From Microbacterium sp. MAH-37 (lineage in GTDB: Bacteria > Actinomycetota > Actinomycetes > Actinomycetales > Microbacteriaceae): a DNA stretch of 64,000 bases. The notes beneath the pieces were generated by a model. That model ran no database searches, was not told where the DNA came from, and saw only the letters and a program-made list of their open reading frames with translations. Below, one piece after another: positions 1-8,894 of the stretch; positions within the stretch are counted from its first letter, which is position 1; every line of letters begins with the position of its first letter. A program made the position numbers and the translations under genes. The stretch lies in contig NZ_WSEN01000003.1 in NCBI RefSeq assembly GCF_009758255.1, positions 62,001 to 126,000 on the forward strand. Reading direction: 5' to 3'.

Positions 1-733
1 TCGCGCCGATCCGGAACGGCGACTCCCTCGCCTTCGTCAGCAGCACATGGTCCGCGTGCTGGGTGATCGGCGAGTCCGCCGCGTTGGTGATCGCGACGGT
101 GGTCGCCCCTCCCGCCCGTGCGATGGCGAGCGGCTCGATCGCCTCGCGCGTGCTGCCGCTGTGCGAGATCCCGACCGCGACGTCACCGGGGCCGCGCTGC
201 GCTGCCTGCACGAGGGCGAGGTGCACATCGGAACCGTGCCAGGCGGTGTGGCCGATGCGCACCAGCTTGAGGTGCAGATCGACGGCGGCGAGCGCGGACG
301 CCCCCATGGCGAAGATGTCGGTCCGGCCGGCCGAGCCGATCAGCGCCGCCACGGCGTCGATCTCCAGCGGATCGAGTCCGTGCGCGGTCTGCTCGATCGC
401 CCGCATCTCCTGGTACGCGATCTTCGACGCGACGCTGCCGGCGTCGTCATCGGCGAGGATGTCCTCGTCGTCGATGCCGAACCTCTCCCGTTCGGCCTGT
501 TCCCGGCTGAGTGCCTGGGCCAGCTCCATGCGGAACTGCCGGTAGCCGGTGAACCCCAGGGTCTGCGCGAAGCGCGCCACCGTCGCCGGTGAGGTCTCGC
601 AGAGCACGGCGAGGTCGGTGATGGCCAGGTCGACGACGATCGTCGGATCCGCGGAGATGCGCCGCACCAGCCGCACTTCTGCCGCGCTCAGACCCGACGG
701 GTCGACGCGCAGTGCGGCAAGCGGGTCCGTCAC
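1..733 (-). CDS. murR: MurR/RpiR-family transcriptional regulator (3' end cut by window)
   Basis: About 244 residues are visible, translated from a GTG at 733; the C-terminus lies beyond the left edge. The N-terminal 75 or so residues fit the RpiR helix-turn-helix (LAVLCETSPATVARFAQTLG, then FTGYRQFRMELA). From about residue 105 a SIS sugar-phosphate domain follows, with IFAMGASALAAVDLHLKLVRIG and VAVGISHSGSTREAIEPL. The family senses phosphosugars such as MurNAc-6-P or GlcNAc-6-P. The GTG overlaps the murQ stop in a GTGA quartet, so it is translationally coupled as the last visible gene of the operon. Its ligand is inferred from the neighbours. Confidence 0.88.
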   Translation of the reverse strand, partial: MTDPLAALRVDPSGLSAAEVRLVRRISADPTIVVDLAITDLAVLCETSPATVARFAQTLGFTGYRQFRMELAQALSREQAERERFGIDDEDILADDDAGSVASKIAYQEMRAIEQTAHGLDPLEIDAVAALIGSAGRTDIFAMGASALAAVDLHLKLVRIGHTAWHGSDVHLALVQAAQRGPGDVAVGISHSGSTREAIEPLAIARAGGATTVAITNAADSPITQHADHVLLTKARESPFRIGA

Positions 734-1677
734 GCGGGTTCGATCCCTCCAGAGCGCGCGTCCAGGGCGGCGAGCGCGGGGCGCAGGCGCCCGCGGGACT
801 CGGCGAGAAGTTCGGCCGCGGCATCCGCATCCGCTCCGGAGGCGATGAGGATCGCGACCTTCGCGGAACCGTCGGCCTGGCGGAGCGCATCCGCCGCCGT
901 GGCCTGATCGCATCCGGTGGCCTGCATGACGATGCGCTCGGCGCGCACCCGCAGCTTCTCGTTGGTCGCCTGGACGTCGACCATGAGGTTGCCGAGGACC
1001 TTGCCCTCCTGCACCATCGCGAGAGTCGAGAGCGTGTTGAGGACGAGCTTCTGAACGGTTCCGGCCTTCAGCCGCGTGGACCCGGCCACCGCCTCGGGGC
1101 CGGCGTCGATCTCGATCGCCACGTCCACACCGCGCGAGATCGCGGCATCCGTGTTGCCGGCGAGGCTGATCGTGAACGCGCCGATCCGCTGCGCGCGCTC
1201 CAGTGCACCCGACACGTACGGGGTGCGGCCGGATGCCGAGATGCCGACGATCGCGTCGTCGGCGGTGAGTCCGATGCGCTCGACGGCCTCGGCTCCAGCG
1301 ACGTCGTCGTCCTCGGCGTTCTCCACGGCTCCGCGGACGGCGACCTCTCCCCCGGCGATCAGGCCGACCACCTCTTCAGGAGCGGTGCCGTACGTGGGCG
1401 GGATCTCGCTTGCGTCGAGCACGCCCATCCGGCCCGCTGTGCCGGCGCCGATGTAGATCAGGCGGCCACCTCTGGCGCGCCGCGCGACGATGCCGTCCAC
1501 CGCTGCGGCGATCTCGTCCGCGCTGCCTGCGACCGCCGCTGCGGCCTGCGCGGCCTGCGTGAGCATGACCTCCACCTGCTCACCCGTGCTGCGCACGTCG
1601 AGGTCGGCGTAGGCCGGATCCGCGCTCTCGGTCGAGAGCGTCCGCAGCGATGCTCGCAGGTCGTCGTCATGGGTCAT
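730..1677 (-). CDS. murQ: N-acetylmuramic acid 6-phosphate etherase MurQ
   Basis: A cytoplasmic lyase that removes the lactyl ether of MurNAc-6-P to give GlcNAc-6-P and D-lactate. It has 315 residues, close to the usual 300. The SIS fold shows GAGTAGR at residues 77-83 followed by VLDASEIPPTYG, where the Glu of DASE (residue 91) matches the family's catalytic acid. The ATG at 1677 is preceded by a GGAGG ribosome site inside the end of anmK and overlaps the anmK stop in an ATGA quartet. A longer in-frame reading starting at 1803 lies wholly over anmK and is not preferred. Together with AnmK it forms the anhydroMurNAc-to-GlcNAc-6-P route. Confidence 0.95.
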   Translation of the reverse strand: MTHDDDLRASLRTLSTESADPAYADLDVRSTGEQVEVMLTQAAQAAAAVAGSADEIAAAVDGIVARRARGGRLIYIGAGTAGRMGVLDASEIPPTYGTAPEEVVGLIAGGEVAVRGAVENAEDDDVAGAEAVERIGLTADDAIVGISASGRTPYVSGALERAQRIGAFTISLAGNTDAAISRGVDVAIEIDAGPEAVAGSTRLKAGTVQKLVLNTLSTLAMVQEGKVLGNLMVDVQATNEKLRVRAERIVMQATGCDQATAADALRQADGSAKVAILIASGADADAAAELLAESRGRLRPALAALDARSGGIEPA

Positions 1678-2825
1678 CTTCGTACCTCCAGCCGGGCGAA
1701 CGCCTGCCGCGGCCGCGGCGGCGCGAGCGGCGCAGCGGCCGCAGTGAATCGGCCGGCGATCCGCGATCGCGCGGTCGTGAGCGAGACCGGGATGCCGTGC
1801 CACGACAGTACTCCGAGCACGGCGAACATCAGGTTCTCCCTGCTGTCCGGATCCACGCCGTGCGCTGCGCTCGAGGTGATCCGGACCGGCCTCGCGAGCT
1901 CCGCGACGCGGCTCATCAGCACGGGATTGCGCACGCCACCGCCCGAGACGATCGCCCTCGTCGCGCCGGAGCCCCGCAGCGACTCTGCGATGCTCCAGGC
2001 CGTCAGCTCGACCAGAGTGGCCGCGGCATCGGCATCCGAGACCGCCCCGCCCGTCGATCGCACCGCATCGTCGAGCAGACCGAGATGGAACTCGTGCCGG
2101 CCGGTCGTCTTCGGGGCGGGGAGGCCGAAGTAGGGATGCGCACGCAGCACCCGCATCAGCTCCGGGAGCACCGTACCCGCAGCGGCCAGCGCCCCGTCAC
2201 GGTCGTACGCCTCACTGCCGTCCGTCGCGCGCTCCACCAGAGCGTCGAGCAGCGCGTTGCCCGGCCCGCTGTCCCAGGCGTCCACCCGGCCGTCCGGATG
2301 CACCACCTGCACGTTGGCGATCCCGCCGATGTTGACGGTCGCGATGCTCTCGCCGGTCTCCGCTGCGAGCGGACCGAGCCAGAGCCGGTCGAACAGCGCC
2401 ATCAGCGGCGCTCCCTCCCCGCCGGCGGCGATGTCCGCGTGGCGCAGGTGCGAGAGCACCGGGGCTCCGGCCGCCTCGGCGATGGGAGCGGGCTCCCCCA
2501 GCTGGGTGGTGCCGCGGGCGTGCCCGTCCTCGACCCAGTGGTAGACGGTCTGTCCGTGCGAGACGACGAGGTCGAGGTCGCCGAAACCGCGCACGGCATC
2601 GGCGAAGGCCTCGCCGAGCCGCCAGTCCAGGGCGCACCAGGCCGCGGCGTCGATCGCCGCGCCGTGCGTCACATCGAGGATGCTGCGCCGCAGGTCCTGC
2701 GACCACGGCACCGTGCGCCAGTCGACAGTCCGGAGAATGAGTACGTCGCCCTCGTCCTCCACGTCCACCACGAGCACGTCGATGCCGTCGGCTGAAGTCC
2801 CCGACTGCAGCGCGCACACCCTCAT
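1674..2825 (-). CDS. anmK: 1,6-anhydro-N-acetylmuramic acid kinase AnmK
   Basis: This kinase cleaves the 1,6-anhydro bond and phosphorylates anhydroMurNAc to MurNAc-6-P, the MurQ substrate. It has 383 residues, a normal family length. The N-terminal phosphate-binding motif reads QSGTSADGIDVLVVDV (family form MSGTSxDGID), and NIGGIANV and DSGPGNALLDALV appear later, as expected for this ASKHA-fold kinase. The start lies 1 bp from the nagZ stop. AnmK in an uptake operon implies that anhydro-sugars are among the imported or released products. That is notable for a Gram-positive, because anhydroMurNAc arises from lytic transglycosylases. Confidence 0.95.
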   Translation of the reverse strand: MRVCALQSGTSADGIDVLVVDVEDEGDVLILRTVDWRTVPWSQDLRRSILDVTHGAAIDAAAWCALDWRLGEAFADAVRGFGDLDLVVSHGQTVYHWVEDGHARGTTQLGEPAPIAEAAGAPVLSHLRHADIAAGGEGAPLMALFDRLWLGPLAAETGESIATVNIGGIANVQVVHPDGRVDAWDSGPGNALLDALVERATDGSEAYDRDGALAAAGTVLPELMRVLRAHPYFGLPAPKTTGRHEFHLGLLDDAVRSTGGAVSDADAAATLVELTAWSIAESLRGSGATRAIVSGGGVRNPVLMSRVAELARPVRITSSAAHGVDPDSRENLMFAVLGVLSWHGIPVSLTTARSRIAGRFTAAAAPLAPPRPRQAFARLEVRR

Positions 2826-2826
2826 G

Positions 2827-4299
2827 TCACTGTCCGATCAGCGTCTGGCGTGCGACCTGCGCCCCGATCAGGCTCGCGCTTCGGACCTGCACGGTCGGCG
2901 CGCCCTCGATCACGGCGGGGCCGAAGCCGACGTCGACGATCACCGTTCCCTCATCGGCCCCGAGGATCCGCTGTGCCAGCGCCCGCTGCGGCGACTGCTC
3001 GTCGAGCCGGTCCACGAGCAGGATGCTGCGGCCTGCGGCCGCACGCTGCTCCGCAGCGACGATCTGGGGCTCCTGCGCCTGCTCTGCGTCCAGGCGGACG
3101 ATCTCGCCTTCGGCCGCGAGCGCGGTGGCGACGTGCCCTGCCGCGCTGTCGACCGCCAGGGACGACCTCCGGCGGACGTCGATCACTGTGGTGGGCGCAT
3201 CCGCGAGCGGCACCAGGTCGCCGACGACGGTCACTGCCCGCCGTACGACGGATGCCGCGTCGAAGTCGGCCGGCTGCACGGCCGCGCGCGCGGTCACGGC
3301 AGCGGACATCCGCGCGACGCGGCCTGCGGCCTCCTCCACGCGCTCACGGGACAGTTCGCCGGAGCGGAGCGCCGCGACGATGGCGTCACGCACCGCATGG
3401 AAGTCGCGCTCGTCCTGGTCGGGCAGCATCGCGGCGCCGGGGTTGGTCGGGTTGCCCACGCACAGCAGGTCGGCTCCTGCTGCGAGGGCGCGGACGGCAC
3501 CGCCGCCGAGGCCGACGGTCTCGCGGATGGCGGCCATGTCGAGGGCGTCGGTGATGATCACGCCGTCGAATCCGGCGTCCCGCAGCCCGCCCAGCACCCG
3601 CGGGTTGAGCGTCGCAGGTTCCTCGCCCCACGCCGGCACAACGATGTGAGCGGTCATGATCGCCTGCACGCCGGCCTCGGTCGCGGCGCGGAACGGCGGC
3701 AGATGGTCGGCCTCGATCTGCTCCGCGGTCAGCTCGATCCGCGGCAGGTCGTGGTGCGAGTCGACGTGGGTGTCGCCGTGACCCGGGTAGTGCTTCGCAC
3801 ACGCCGCGAGACCGGTCGACTGGATGCCGGCGACCTCGGCAGCCGTGTGGCGGGAGACCACCTCGGTGTCGCCGCTGAACGCCCTGGTGCCGATCACCGG
3901 ATTGCGCGGGTCGGTGTTCACGTCGGCGACCGGGCCGAGCACGACATCGGCACCGATCGCGGCGCAACGGCGTCCGATCTCGGCCCCCGTCGCCCTGGTG
4001 GCCGTCAGGTCGTCGACGAAGCCGAGCTGTTCCGCACCGGGGACCGTCGAACCCGTCGCGGATTCCAGCCGGGTGACGCTGCCGCCCTCCTCGTCGATGC
4101 CGATCAGCGCGCCGGGCGCGATCTCGTGGATCCTCGCGCTCAGCGCCGCGGTGTCGCCGTCCAGGTTCTGCGCGAAGTACACCACTCCGGCGAGGCCGTC
4201 GACGAGCTCGCGCTCGAGCCAGCGCGGAACGGTGTCACCAAGGAACCCGGGCCACACGACCCCGTTGGCCAGGCGTGTCAGGTCATCGACCACGGTCAT
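2827..4299 (-). CDS. nagZ: beta-N-acetylhexosaminidase, NagZ-like, GH3 family
   Basis: A glycoside hydrolase predicted to release GlcNAc from GlcNAc-(anhydro)MurNAc. It has 490 residues. The GH3 barrel shows IDEEGGSVTRL (68-78), the His-Asp pair motif KHYPGHG followed by VDSHHDLP (169-186), and VIITDALDM with the likely nucleophile Asp251. A C-terminal alpha/beta domain of about 150 residues follows, as in longer Gram-positive NagZ proteins; single-domain enzymes are about 340 residues. There is no signal peptide, so it acts in the cytoplasm on imported saccharide. The ATG at 4299 overlaps the upstream permease stop (ATGA). Confidence 0.92.
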   Translation of the reverse strand: MTVVDDLTRLANGVVWPGFLGDTVPRWLERELVDGLAGVVYFAQNLDGDTAALSARIHEIAPGALIGIDEEGGSVTRLESATGSTVPGAEQLGFVDDLTATRATGAEIGRRCAAIGADVVLGPVADVNTDPRNPVIGTRAFSGDTEVVSRHTAAEVAGIQSTGLAACAKHYPGHGDTHVDSHHDLPRIELTAEQIEADHLPPFRAATEAGVQAIMTAHIVVPAWGEEPATLNPRVLGGLRDAGFDGVIITDALDMAAIRETVGLGGGAVRALAAGADLLCVGNPTNPGAAMLPDQDERDFHAVRDAIVAALRSGELSRERVEEAAGRVARMSAAVTARAAVQPADFDAASVVRRAVTVVGDLVPLADAPTTVIDVRRRSSLAVDSAAGHVATALAAEGEIVRLDAEQAQEPQIVAAEQRAAAGRSILLVDRLDEQSPQRALAQRILGADEGTVIVDVGFGPAVIEGAPTVQVRSASLIGAQVARQTLIGQ

Positions 4300-5126
4300 C
4301 CCTTCACAGCGCCGGCGACGAGACCGTCGCTGAGTCGACGCTGAACGATCACGAAGAACACCATCACCGGAAGGGTGATCAGCGTCGAGGCCGCCATGAT
4401 GTAACCCCATTCGTTGGAGTGCTCACCGAAGAACTGACGGAGCCCGATCGACACAGTGTACTGTCCGACCTCGCCGCCGAGCAGCGTCATTGCGAAGATG
4501 AACTCGTTCCACGCGGTGATGAACGAGAACACGCTGGTGGCGACCAGTCCGGGCATCACCAGCGGGAAGAGCACCGAGCGGAACATCCGCCACCAGGAGG
4601 CGCCGTCGATGTACGCGGCCTCCTCGAGCTCGACAGGGACGGCGGCGACGAATCCGCGCAGCATCCAGATACCGAACGGCAGCGACAGCGCGACGTAGAC
4701 GATCATCAGTCCGATGAGCGTGTTCAGCAGGCCGAGGTTCTTGATCTGGATGAACAGCGGGATGACGAGCGCCTCAAGCGGCACCATCTGCACGACCAGG
4801 ATCATCAGCAGCATCGAGGTGCGGAACTTGAAGCGGAAGCGGGTGACCGCGACCGCGGCGAGCAGCGCGAGCAGGGCGCTGGCGAGCACCGTGACGATCG
4901 CGACGATGGCGGAGTTGCGCAGGAACACGTCGAAGCCACCGTCAGTGAGCACGTAGGCGAAGTTGTCCCAGGTGAACTCGCGGGGCAGCAGGTTGCCGCC
5001 ACCGCTCGAGGCCTTCTTGTCGAAGGAGCTCATGATCATCCAGTACACCGGGAACAGGGTGAACAGCAGAAGGCCGATCACCGCTACGACGATGCCGAAC
5101 CGGCCCAGGGGCGACGACTTCCTCAC
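4296..5126 (-). CDS. carbohydrate ABC transporter permease (MalG/CUT1 type)
   Basis: A 276-residue inner-membrane permease with about six transmembrane segments and the EAA loop ELEEAAYIDGASWWRMF that docks the ATPase. The start is a GTG at 5126 (VRKSSPLGRFGIVV), overlapping the previous permease stop as GTGA; the longer upstream reading lies over that gene. It ends by overlapping nagZ by 4 bp. The operon encodes no ATPase, which is normal for actinobacterial CUT1 systems that share an MsiK/UgpC-type ATPase elsewhere. The substrate, probably a GlcNAc/MurNAc saccharide, is inferred only from the downstream enzymes. Confidence 0.93.
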   Translation of the reverse strand: MRKSSPLGRFGIVVAVIGLLLFTLFPVYWMIMSSFDKKASSGGGNLLPREFTWDNFAYVLTDGGFDVFLRNSAIVAIVTVLASALLALLAAVAVTRFRFKFRTSMLLMILVVQMVPLEALVIPLFIQIKNLGLLNTLIGLMIVYVALSLPFGIWMLRGFVAAVPVELEEAAYIDGASWWRMFRSVLFPLVMPGLVATSVFSFITAWNEFIFAMTLLGGEVGQYTVSIGLRQFFGEHSNEWGYIMAASTLITLPVMVFFVIVQRRLSDGLVAGAVKG

Positions 5127-6097
5127 AGCTGGTCCTCCTTGAGCAGGGTGCGGATGTAGACCACGGTGATCACCAGCAGCACGAGCGTGAGCAGCACGGC
5201 CAGCGCCGATCCGAATCCGTATCTGTTCTGGCCGAACGACTCCACGTACGACCACACACCGAGGTTGAGCACGGATCTGTTCGACCCCGCGCCTCCCGGC
5301 ATCAGGAACACCTGGGTGAACACCTTGAAGTCCCAGATCGTGGACAGGATGATGACGACCGAGAAGACCGGGCGCAGGGTCGGGAACACGATCTTCCAGA
5401 ACCGTCGCCACGCGCCGGCACCGTCGATCTCGGCTGCCTCCAGCATCTCCTTCGGCACTCCGAGGAGGCCGGCGAGCACGGTGATCGCGACGAACGGGAA
5501 GCCGTGGTGCACGACGTTCAGCAGCACGATCGCGTAGAAGGCCCAGCGGTTGGTGAACCAGTTGACCGGGCCGTCGATCAGACCCATCGACTGGAGTGCA
5601 GCGTTGAACACGCCGCGGTCGGCGTCGAAGATCCAGGTCCAGACGTAGGTGCCGGTGACGGCGGGCATCGCCCAGGCGATCATGATCGCGCTGCCGACGA
5701 TGGTGCGCCAGGCCATGTTGAGCCGCGCAAGCAGCAGCGCGACGAGCGTGCCGAAGGCGACGGTGGTGAACACCGAGATGATGGCGAAGCCGACGGTGTT
5801 CGGCACGACGACCGCCCAGAGCTGGGGGTCGGTGAGCGCCTCGACGTAGTTGTCGAAGCCGATGAAGTTGGTCGTACCCCGCCGGATCTCACGGAGGCCG
5901 TAGTCCTGGAACGACAGCAGCACGACCTGGATGAGCGGCCACAGCAGCAGCACGCCGAGCACGATCAGTGCGGGCCCGAGCAGCAGCCAGGGCCGCGTCC
6001 GGGCGATCGAGAAGAGCTTCTGACGACGCCCGCCGGCCGGAGAAGGAGCAGTCTCCTTCTCCGGCGCGGACATCGTCGCGGGGAGCGACGTGGTCAA
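5123..6097 (-). CDS. carbohydrate ABC transporter permease (MalF/CUT1 type)
   Basis: A 324-residue membrane permease and partner of the MalG-like protein. It has a hydrophilic N-terminus, then WLLLGPALIVLGVLLLWPLI and five more membrane spans, with the EAA-type loop EMLEAAEIDGAGAWRRFWKI. The best start is TTG at 6097, because AGGA lies about 7 bases upstream. The first downstream ATG (6073) has no ribosome site. Only 8 bases separate it from the binding-protein stop, so the three transporter genes are cotranscribed. Confidence 0.92.
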   Translation of the reverse strand: MTTSLPATMSAPEKETAPSPAGGRRQKLFSIARTRPWLLLGPALIVLGVLLLWPLIQVVLLSFQDYGLREIRRGTTNFIGFDNYVEALTDPQLWAVVVPNTVGFAIISVFTTVAFGTLVALLLARLNMAWRTIVGSAIMIAWAMPAVTGTYVWTWIFDADRGVFNAALQSMGLIDGPVNWFTNRWAFYAIVLLNVVHHGFPFVAITVLAGLLGVPKEMLEAAEIDGAGAWRRFWKIVFPTLRPVFSVVIILSTIWDFKVFTQVFLMPGGAGSNRSVLNLGVWSYVESFGQNRYGFGSALAVLLTLVLLVITVVYIRTLLKEDQL

Positions 6098-6105
6098 GAT
6101 GCGTC

Positions 6106-7404
6106 CTACTTGGCGTTCAGCAGGTCGGTCATCTCAGCAGCAGCGTCCTTCGACGCCTCGGCGACGGTCTTCTGCCCGCTGAGGATCTCCTGCATCATCG
6201 TGTTGGTCGTCTGCTTGGCCTGGACGGCACCGAACTGCGGAGTCACCGGCACGGAGGCACCGCCGTCGACCATCTGCTCAGCGAAGGGGGCGATCAGCGG
6301 GTCGGTCGACTCCAGCGCGTCCTTCATGAGCGACTCGAGGCCCGGGAAGTAACCGGTCGAATCCGCCCACTGCGTGGCGAACTTGCCGACGGTCATCAGC
6401 TTGACCAGCTCCCAGGCCAGGTCGGGCTCCTTGGAGTCCGCGAAGATCGACAGGTGCGATCCGCCGAGCACGGACGGCGAGATGCCGCCGTCCTCACCGG
6501 GGATCACTGCGACGCCCAGCTTGCCCTCGAGCTCGGGGTTCGACTCGATCAGCGACTTCGGGGTCCACGATCCGGAGAGCATCGTGGCGACCTTGCCCTG
6601 GGTGAAGGCGTCGCGGACGTCGGTCTCCTTCCAGGTGGTCGCACCGGGGGTCGAGAAGCCGTGCTTCAGCGCCAGGTCGGTGTAGAACGTGAGGCCCGCC
6701 TGTGACTTCTCGGAGTCGAGCTCGGACTTCCACTTGTCGCCGTCCTTCACGGCGACTTCTCCGTCAGCGCCCCAGACCCACGGGTAGACGCCGAACTCGG
6801 CGTTGCCCGGAACCACGAACGCCGCCATCTCGGGGTGCGCGGCCTTGATCTTCTCGCCGTTCGAGACGATCTCATCCCAGGTGGTCGGGGCTGCAAGCCC
6901 CAGCTCCTCGTAGATGTCGGCGCGGTAGACGATGGAGCGGACGCCGGCGTACCAGGGCATGCCGTACAGCTCGTCGTCGTAGGTGCCCGCCTCGGCGAGG
7001 CCCTTGACCAGGTCGTCCTTCAGGCCCTTCTCCTCGGCGACGTAGTCGTCGATCGGGACGAGCGCGCCGGCGTCTGCGAACTCGGGGGTCCAGGTCGTGC
7101 CGGTCTCCGCCACATCGGGCGAGGTTCCGCCGGCGATGGCGGTCACGAAGCGCTGGTGGGCGTCGGCCCACTGGACCTCTTCGAACTTCACCTTGGCGCC
7201 GGTCTTCTCGGTGAAGGCCTTCGAGACGGCGTCGAGGTAGGCGGACGAGTCGGGGTTGGTGCCCTGCATCACCCAGGCGGTGATGGTCTTGCCCTTGCCG
7301 TCGACGGCGTCGCCGGAGTCCCCGGAGCTGCCGTTGGAGCATCCGGCGAGGGCCAGCGCGGCGACCGCGCCCAGCGCGACGACGGAGATCACGCGAGTTT
7401 TCAT
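6106..7404 (-). CDS. extracellular sugar-binding lipoprotein (ABC family 1 SBP)
   Basis: A 432-residue solute-binding protein. The signal peptide ends in a lipobox, ALALAGC, giving a lipid-anchored binding protein outside the membrane. The body is of the MalE/UgpB type (AWVMQGTNPDSSAYLDAV, AETGTTWTPEF, MLSGSWTPKSLI). The ATG at 7404 follows AGGGAAGCAA, a good ribosome site; a further upstream M has none. It is the first gene of the seven-gene operon, which otherwise recycles peptidoglycan sugars, so the ligand is probably a muropeptide-derived saccharide. Confidence 0.93.
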   Translation of the reverse strand: MKTRVISVVALGAVAALALAGCSNGSSGDSGDAVDGKGKTITAWVMQGTNPDSSAYLDAVSKAFTEKTGAKVKFEEVQWADAHQRFVTAIAGGTSPDVAETGTTWTPEFADAGALVPIDDYVAEEKGLKDDLVKGLAEAGTYDDELYGMPWYAGVRSIVYRADIYEELGLAAPTTWDEIVSNGEKIKAAHPEMAAFVVPGNAEFGVYPWVWGADGEVAVKDGDKWKSELDSEKSQAGLTFYTDLALKHGFSTPGATTWKETDVRDAFTQGKVATMLSGSWTPKSLIESNPELEGKLGVAVIPGEDGGISPSVLGGSHLSIFADSKEPDLAWELVKLMTVGKFATQWADSTGYFPGLESLMKDALESTDPLIAPFAEQMVDGGASVPVTPQFGAVQAKQTTNTMMQEILSGQKTVAEASKDAAAEMTDLLNAK

Positions 7405-7451
7405 TTGCTTCCCTGTTCTTCCTTGAGCAGTCACGGGCGATCCCGAACCTG

Positions 7452-7494
7452 GAAGTAGTATTCATTAAATTAGGCGTCCGCGCAAATAACTTTC
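7452..7494 (-). promoter_or_regulatory. AT-rich promoter and possible RpiR operator of the amino-sugar operon
   Basis: This is one of the few AT-rich stretches in the window. On the minus strand TTGCGC (7485-7480) and AATACT (7462-7457) are 17 bp apart and could be -35 and -10. Two imperfect dyads flank the core on the plus strand: GAAGTAGTATTC (7452-7463) and CAAATAACTTTC (7483-7494). RpiR regulators bind GAA/TTC-type dyads, so this is where MurR would be expected to act. Both assignments are tentative. Confidence 0.4.
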
Positions 7495-7523
7495 ATGAGC
7501 CGGAGCCGCACCCCCGCGATCAC

Positions 7524-7536
7524 TAAGCTCGTCCTC
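7524..7536 (+). promoter_or_regulatory. leaderless -10 of pncB
   Basis: TAAGCT (7524-7529) is followed by 7 bases and the ATG. It fits the TANNNT hexamer of actinobacterial leaderless promoters, and there is no Shine-Dalgarno sequence. Confidence 0.55.
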
Positions 7537-8862
7537 ATGACGACGTCGACGGCGCTGTACACCGATCGCTATGAACTGACCATGCTGGCCGCGGCGCTGC
7601 GTGACGGAACGGGTGCCCGCCCATGCGTGTTCGAGCTGTTCTCACGCCGGCTCTCCGGCGGCCGCCGCTTCGGCGTCGTCGCCGGCACCGGGCGCCTGCT
7701 GGCGCTGCTGCGCGAGTTCCGATTCGGTGAGGACGAGCTGCGGTTCCTGCGCGACAACGACGTGGTGGATGCCACGACACTGGCGTATCTGGAGGACTAC
7801 CGCTTCACCGGCACGATCCGCGGCTACCGCGAGGGCGAGCTGTACTTCCCCGGCTCCCCCATCCTCACGGTCGAGGGCAGCTTCGCCGACGCTGTCGTGC
7901 TCGAGACTCTGGCACTGAGCGTGCTCAACCACGACTCGGCAGTGGCCACCGCGGCATCTCGCATGAGCATCGCGGCCGGCGATCGTCCGCTCGCCGAGAT
8001 GGGCTCGCGCCGCGCCGCGGAGCACTCCGCCGTCGCCGCAGCCCGAGCCGCGTACATCGCCGGCTTCGGTGCGACCAGCAATCTCGAGGCCGGTCGCAGC
8101 TGGGGCATCCCGACGATGGGCACGGCCGCGCACTCGTGGACCCTGCTGCACGACGACGAGGAGTCGGCCTTCCGATCGCAGATCGAGGCACTCGGCACCG
8201 ACACCACCCTGCTCGTGGACACCTACGACATCCGCGCGGGCGTCGAACTCGCCATCCGCGTCGCCGGCACGTCGCTGGGCGGCGTGCGCATCGACTCCGG
8301 CGACCTGCCGATCGTGGCCGCCGAGGTGCGCGCCCAGCTCGACGAGCTCGGCGCAACCGGCACCCGGATCACGGTGACCAGCGATCTGGACGAATACGCG
8401 ATCGCGGCCCTGGCCGCCTCGCCGGTCGACGCCTACGGCGTCGGCACATCGGTCGTCACCGGATCGGGATACCCGACCGCGAGCATGGTCTACAAGCTCG
8501 TCGCCCGGCAGGATGCCGCGGGATCCTGGGTCCCGGTCGCGAAGGCCTCCGCCGACAAGGCGTCGAAGGGCGGGAGGAAGGCCGCGTTCCGCTCCCTCGA
8601 GGACGGCACCGCGAGCGCCGAGACGATCGCCGTGTCGGCGGGCTTCGACGAGGTCGATGTACCCGCCGAGCACCCGGATGCGCGTGCGCTGCAGGTCGTG
8701 CTCGTCGAGAACGGCGAGATCGACACGTCCTTCGAAGGCGCACAGGGAACGGCATCCGCTCGCGCGCACCACCTGCGCGTGCGCGAGGAGCTGCCGATCC
8801 GTGCACTCGCACTCAGCAAGTCGGATCCGGCGATCCCGACCCTGTGGGTCGACGCGGTCTGA
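7537..8862 (+). CDS. pncB: nicotinate phosphoribosyltransferase
   Basis: Converts nicotinate and PRPP to nicotinate mononucleotide in the NAD salvage (Preiss-Handler) pathway; cytoplasmic. It has 441 residues. The N-terminus STALYTDRYELTMLAAAL is diagnostic of the family. RIDSGDLP and YGVGTSVVTGSGYP form the phosphoribosyl and phosphate-binding loops. An earlier in-frame ATG at 7495 would add 14 unrelated residues; the 7537 ATG is preferred because the family begins there and a TAAGCT hexamer sits 7 bases before it. It is a single gene, convergent with the DUF3039 gene. Confidence 0.95.
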   Translation: MTTSTALYTDRYELTMLAAALRDGTGARPCVFELFSRRLSGGRRFGVVAGTGRLLALLREFRFGEDELRFLRDNDVVDATTLAYLEDYRFTGTIRGYREGELYFPGSPILTVEGSFADAVVLETLALSVLNHDSAVATAASRMSIAAGDRPLAEMGSRRAAEHSAVAAARAAYIAGFGATSNLEAGRSWGIPTMGTAAHSWTLLHDDEESAFRSQIEALGTDTTLLVDTYDIRAGVELAIRVAGTSLGGVRIDSGDLPIVAAEVRAQLDELGATGTRITVTSDLDEYAIAALAASPVDAYGVGTSVVTGSGYPTASMVYKLVARQDAAGSWVPVAKASADKASKGGRKAAFRSLEDGTASAETIAVSAGFDEVDVPAEHPDARALQVVLVENGEIDTSFEGAQGTASARAHHLRVREELPIRALALSKSDPAIPTLWVDAV

Positions 8863-8894
8863 CCCTGGGGGCCTGAACCTGCCGAAGGGCGGGC

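Noticed and set aside
47..592. Plus-strand open frame of 181 codons
   Set aside because: It is the shadow of the murR gene, whose minus frame shows helix-turn-helix and SIS motifs.
735..750. tRNA-like T-arm sequence GGTTCGATCCC
   Set aside because: It lies inside the end of murQ, and there is no anticodon arm or acceptor stem to match.
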